This document shows positions 6,422 through 6,687 of a stretch of 6,687 bases of DNA, in pieces. Numbering within the stretch: position 1 is the first letter of the stretch; every line of letters begins with the position of its first letter. The notes below the pieces were generated by a model that had not been told where the DNA came from, ran no database searches, and saw nothing but the letters and a program-made list of their open reading frames with translations. The translations under genes and the position numbers were made by a program. Where the stretch lies: contig CBFHXG010000069.1 in assembly GCA_965659725.1 (NCBI GenBank), forward strand, positions 1-6,687, written 5' to 3'. This stretch comes from Phaeocystidibacter sp965659725 (GTDB taxonomy: Bacteria > Bacteroidota > Bacteroidia > Flavobacteriales > Schleiferiaceae).

Positions 6422-6613
6422 CTAAGTCTCTAGAAGTTCCCTGAATCGATCTTTACTGATCGGCTTGATGATGTAATCGGTGATATCGTTCAAGCTTGTC
6501 GCTCTTTCAATATCAACATCCTGAATGGATGAGCTCGCCATGTAGATCGTTATTGGCTTAGACAGCTTAGGTTTGATATCCACGAAATGCTCCATGAATT
6601 CCCAGCCGTCCAC
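6422..6613 (-). CDS. Truncated or frameshifted response-regulator receiver domain
   Basis: This frame encodes the second half of a CheY-like receiver: VDGWEFMEHF, then PITIYMASSS (beta-4 with the conserved Ser/Thr) and DYIIKPISKDRF (beta-5 with the conserved Lys-Pro), ending at TAG 6422-6424. The order and spacing are right for the Bacteroidota single-domain receivers that read LD-N-MP--DGWEF. However, the bases before DGWEF do not give the phospho-acceptor Asp: the frame reads CESVSYVDGW where DxNMPxxDGW is expected, and it hits an in-frame TAA at 6659-6661. GTG 6611-6613 is the only start-like codon near, but a protein starting there would lack beta-1 to beta-3 and the acidic pocket. The gene is therefore a pseudogene remnant, a frameshifted gene, or a real gene spoiled by sequence error near the window end. 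It has no evident link to polysaccharide synthesis. Confidence 0.6.
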   Translation of the reverse strand: MDGWEFMEHFVDIKPKLSKPITIYMASSSIQDVDIERATSLNDITDYIIKPISKDRFRELLET

Positions 6614-6687
6614 GTAGGAAACGCTTTCGCACGGTCCGGTAAGCTGTGCCGCCTCAATTTAGGATATTCAGCGTAACTTTGATAGGC

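Noticed and set aside
6411..6422. Possible terminator stem AGGA...TCCT at the end of the sugar-phosphate transferase
   Set aside because: A four-base stem without a following T-run cannot be supported as an intrinsic terminator.
1..6687. CRISPR arrays, tRNA or rRNA genes, insertion sequences, riboswitches or long repeats
   Set aside because: Reading both strands I found no spaced direct repeats, tRNA-like arms, transposase motifs or long terminal inverted repeats; nearly all bases are accounted for by coding genes.

Overview
The window is a piece of a surface-polysaccharide (exopolysaccharide, capsule or O-antigen) biosynthesis locus, most likely from a member of the Bacteroidota, probably a flavobacterium-like lineage. 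Three things point there: promoter-like boxes of the TAnnTTTG type (TATATTTG at 3637-3644, TATCTTCG at 1342-1349) in the main gaps, start codons without clear Shine-Dalgarno sequences, and a receiver-domain remnant with a DGWEF motif of a style I associate with that phylum. The assignment is inference; no rRNA or other marker gene is present.

Layout. (1) 3-305 (+): C-terminal 100 residues of a multi-spanning membrane protein, probably a Wzx-type flippase. (2) 296-1264 (-): UDP-glucuronate 4-epimerase-like SDR enzyme, meeting the flippase tail to tail with a 10-base overlap. (3) 1265-1354: a 90-base divergent intergenic region. (4) 1355-2536 and 2543-3625 (+): two GT4-type glycosyltransferases 6 bases apart. 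(5) 3626-3715: a gap with a good TAnnTTTG box. (6) 3716-6419 (+): a hexapeptide-repeat acyltransferase, a third GT4-type glycosyltransferase and a WecA/WbpL-type polyprenyl-phosphate sugar-phosphate transferase, joined by two ATGA stop/start overlaps. (7) 6422-6687 (-): the second half of a CheY-like receiver domain whose upstream part does not read as a receiver; the gene is broken, frameshifted or affected by sequence error near the window end.

How the genes fit together (inference from families): the membrane transferase would load a HexNAc-1-phosphate onto undecaprenyl phosphate at the inner face of the membrane. The three glycosyltransferases would extend the lipid-linked oligosaccharide, the epimerase would supply UDP-galacturonate, the acyltransferase would O- or N-acylate a sugar, and the flippase would move the finished unit across the membrane. 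No Wzy polymerase, chain-length regulator or export protein is in this window.

I see no new type of system here. The points worth a second look are the acyltransferase's missing ATG, the damaged receiver gene, an apparently leaderless promoter, the two terminator-free convergent junctions and a Glu-to-Gln change in the EX7E motif of the third glycosyltransferase.
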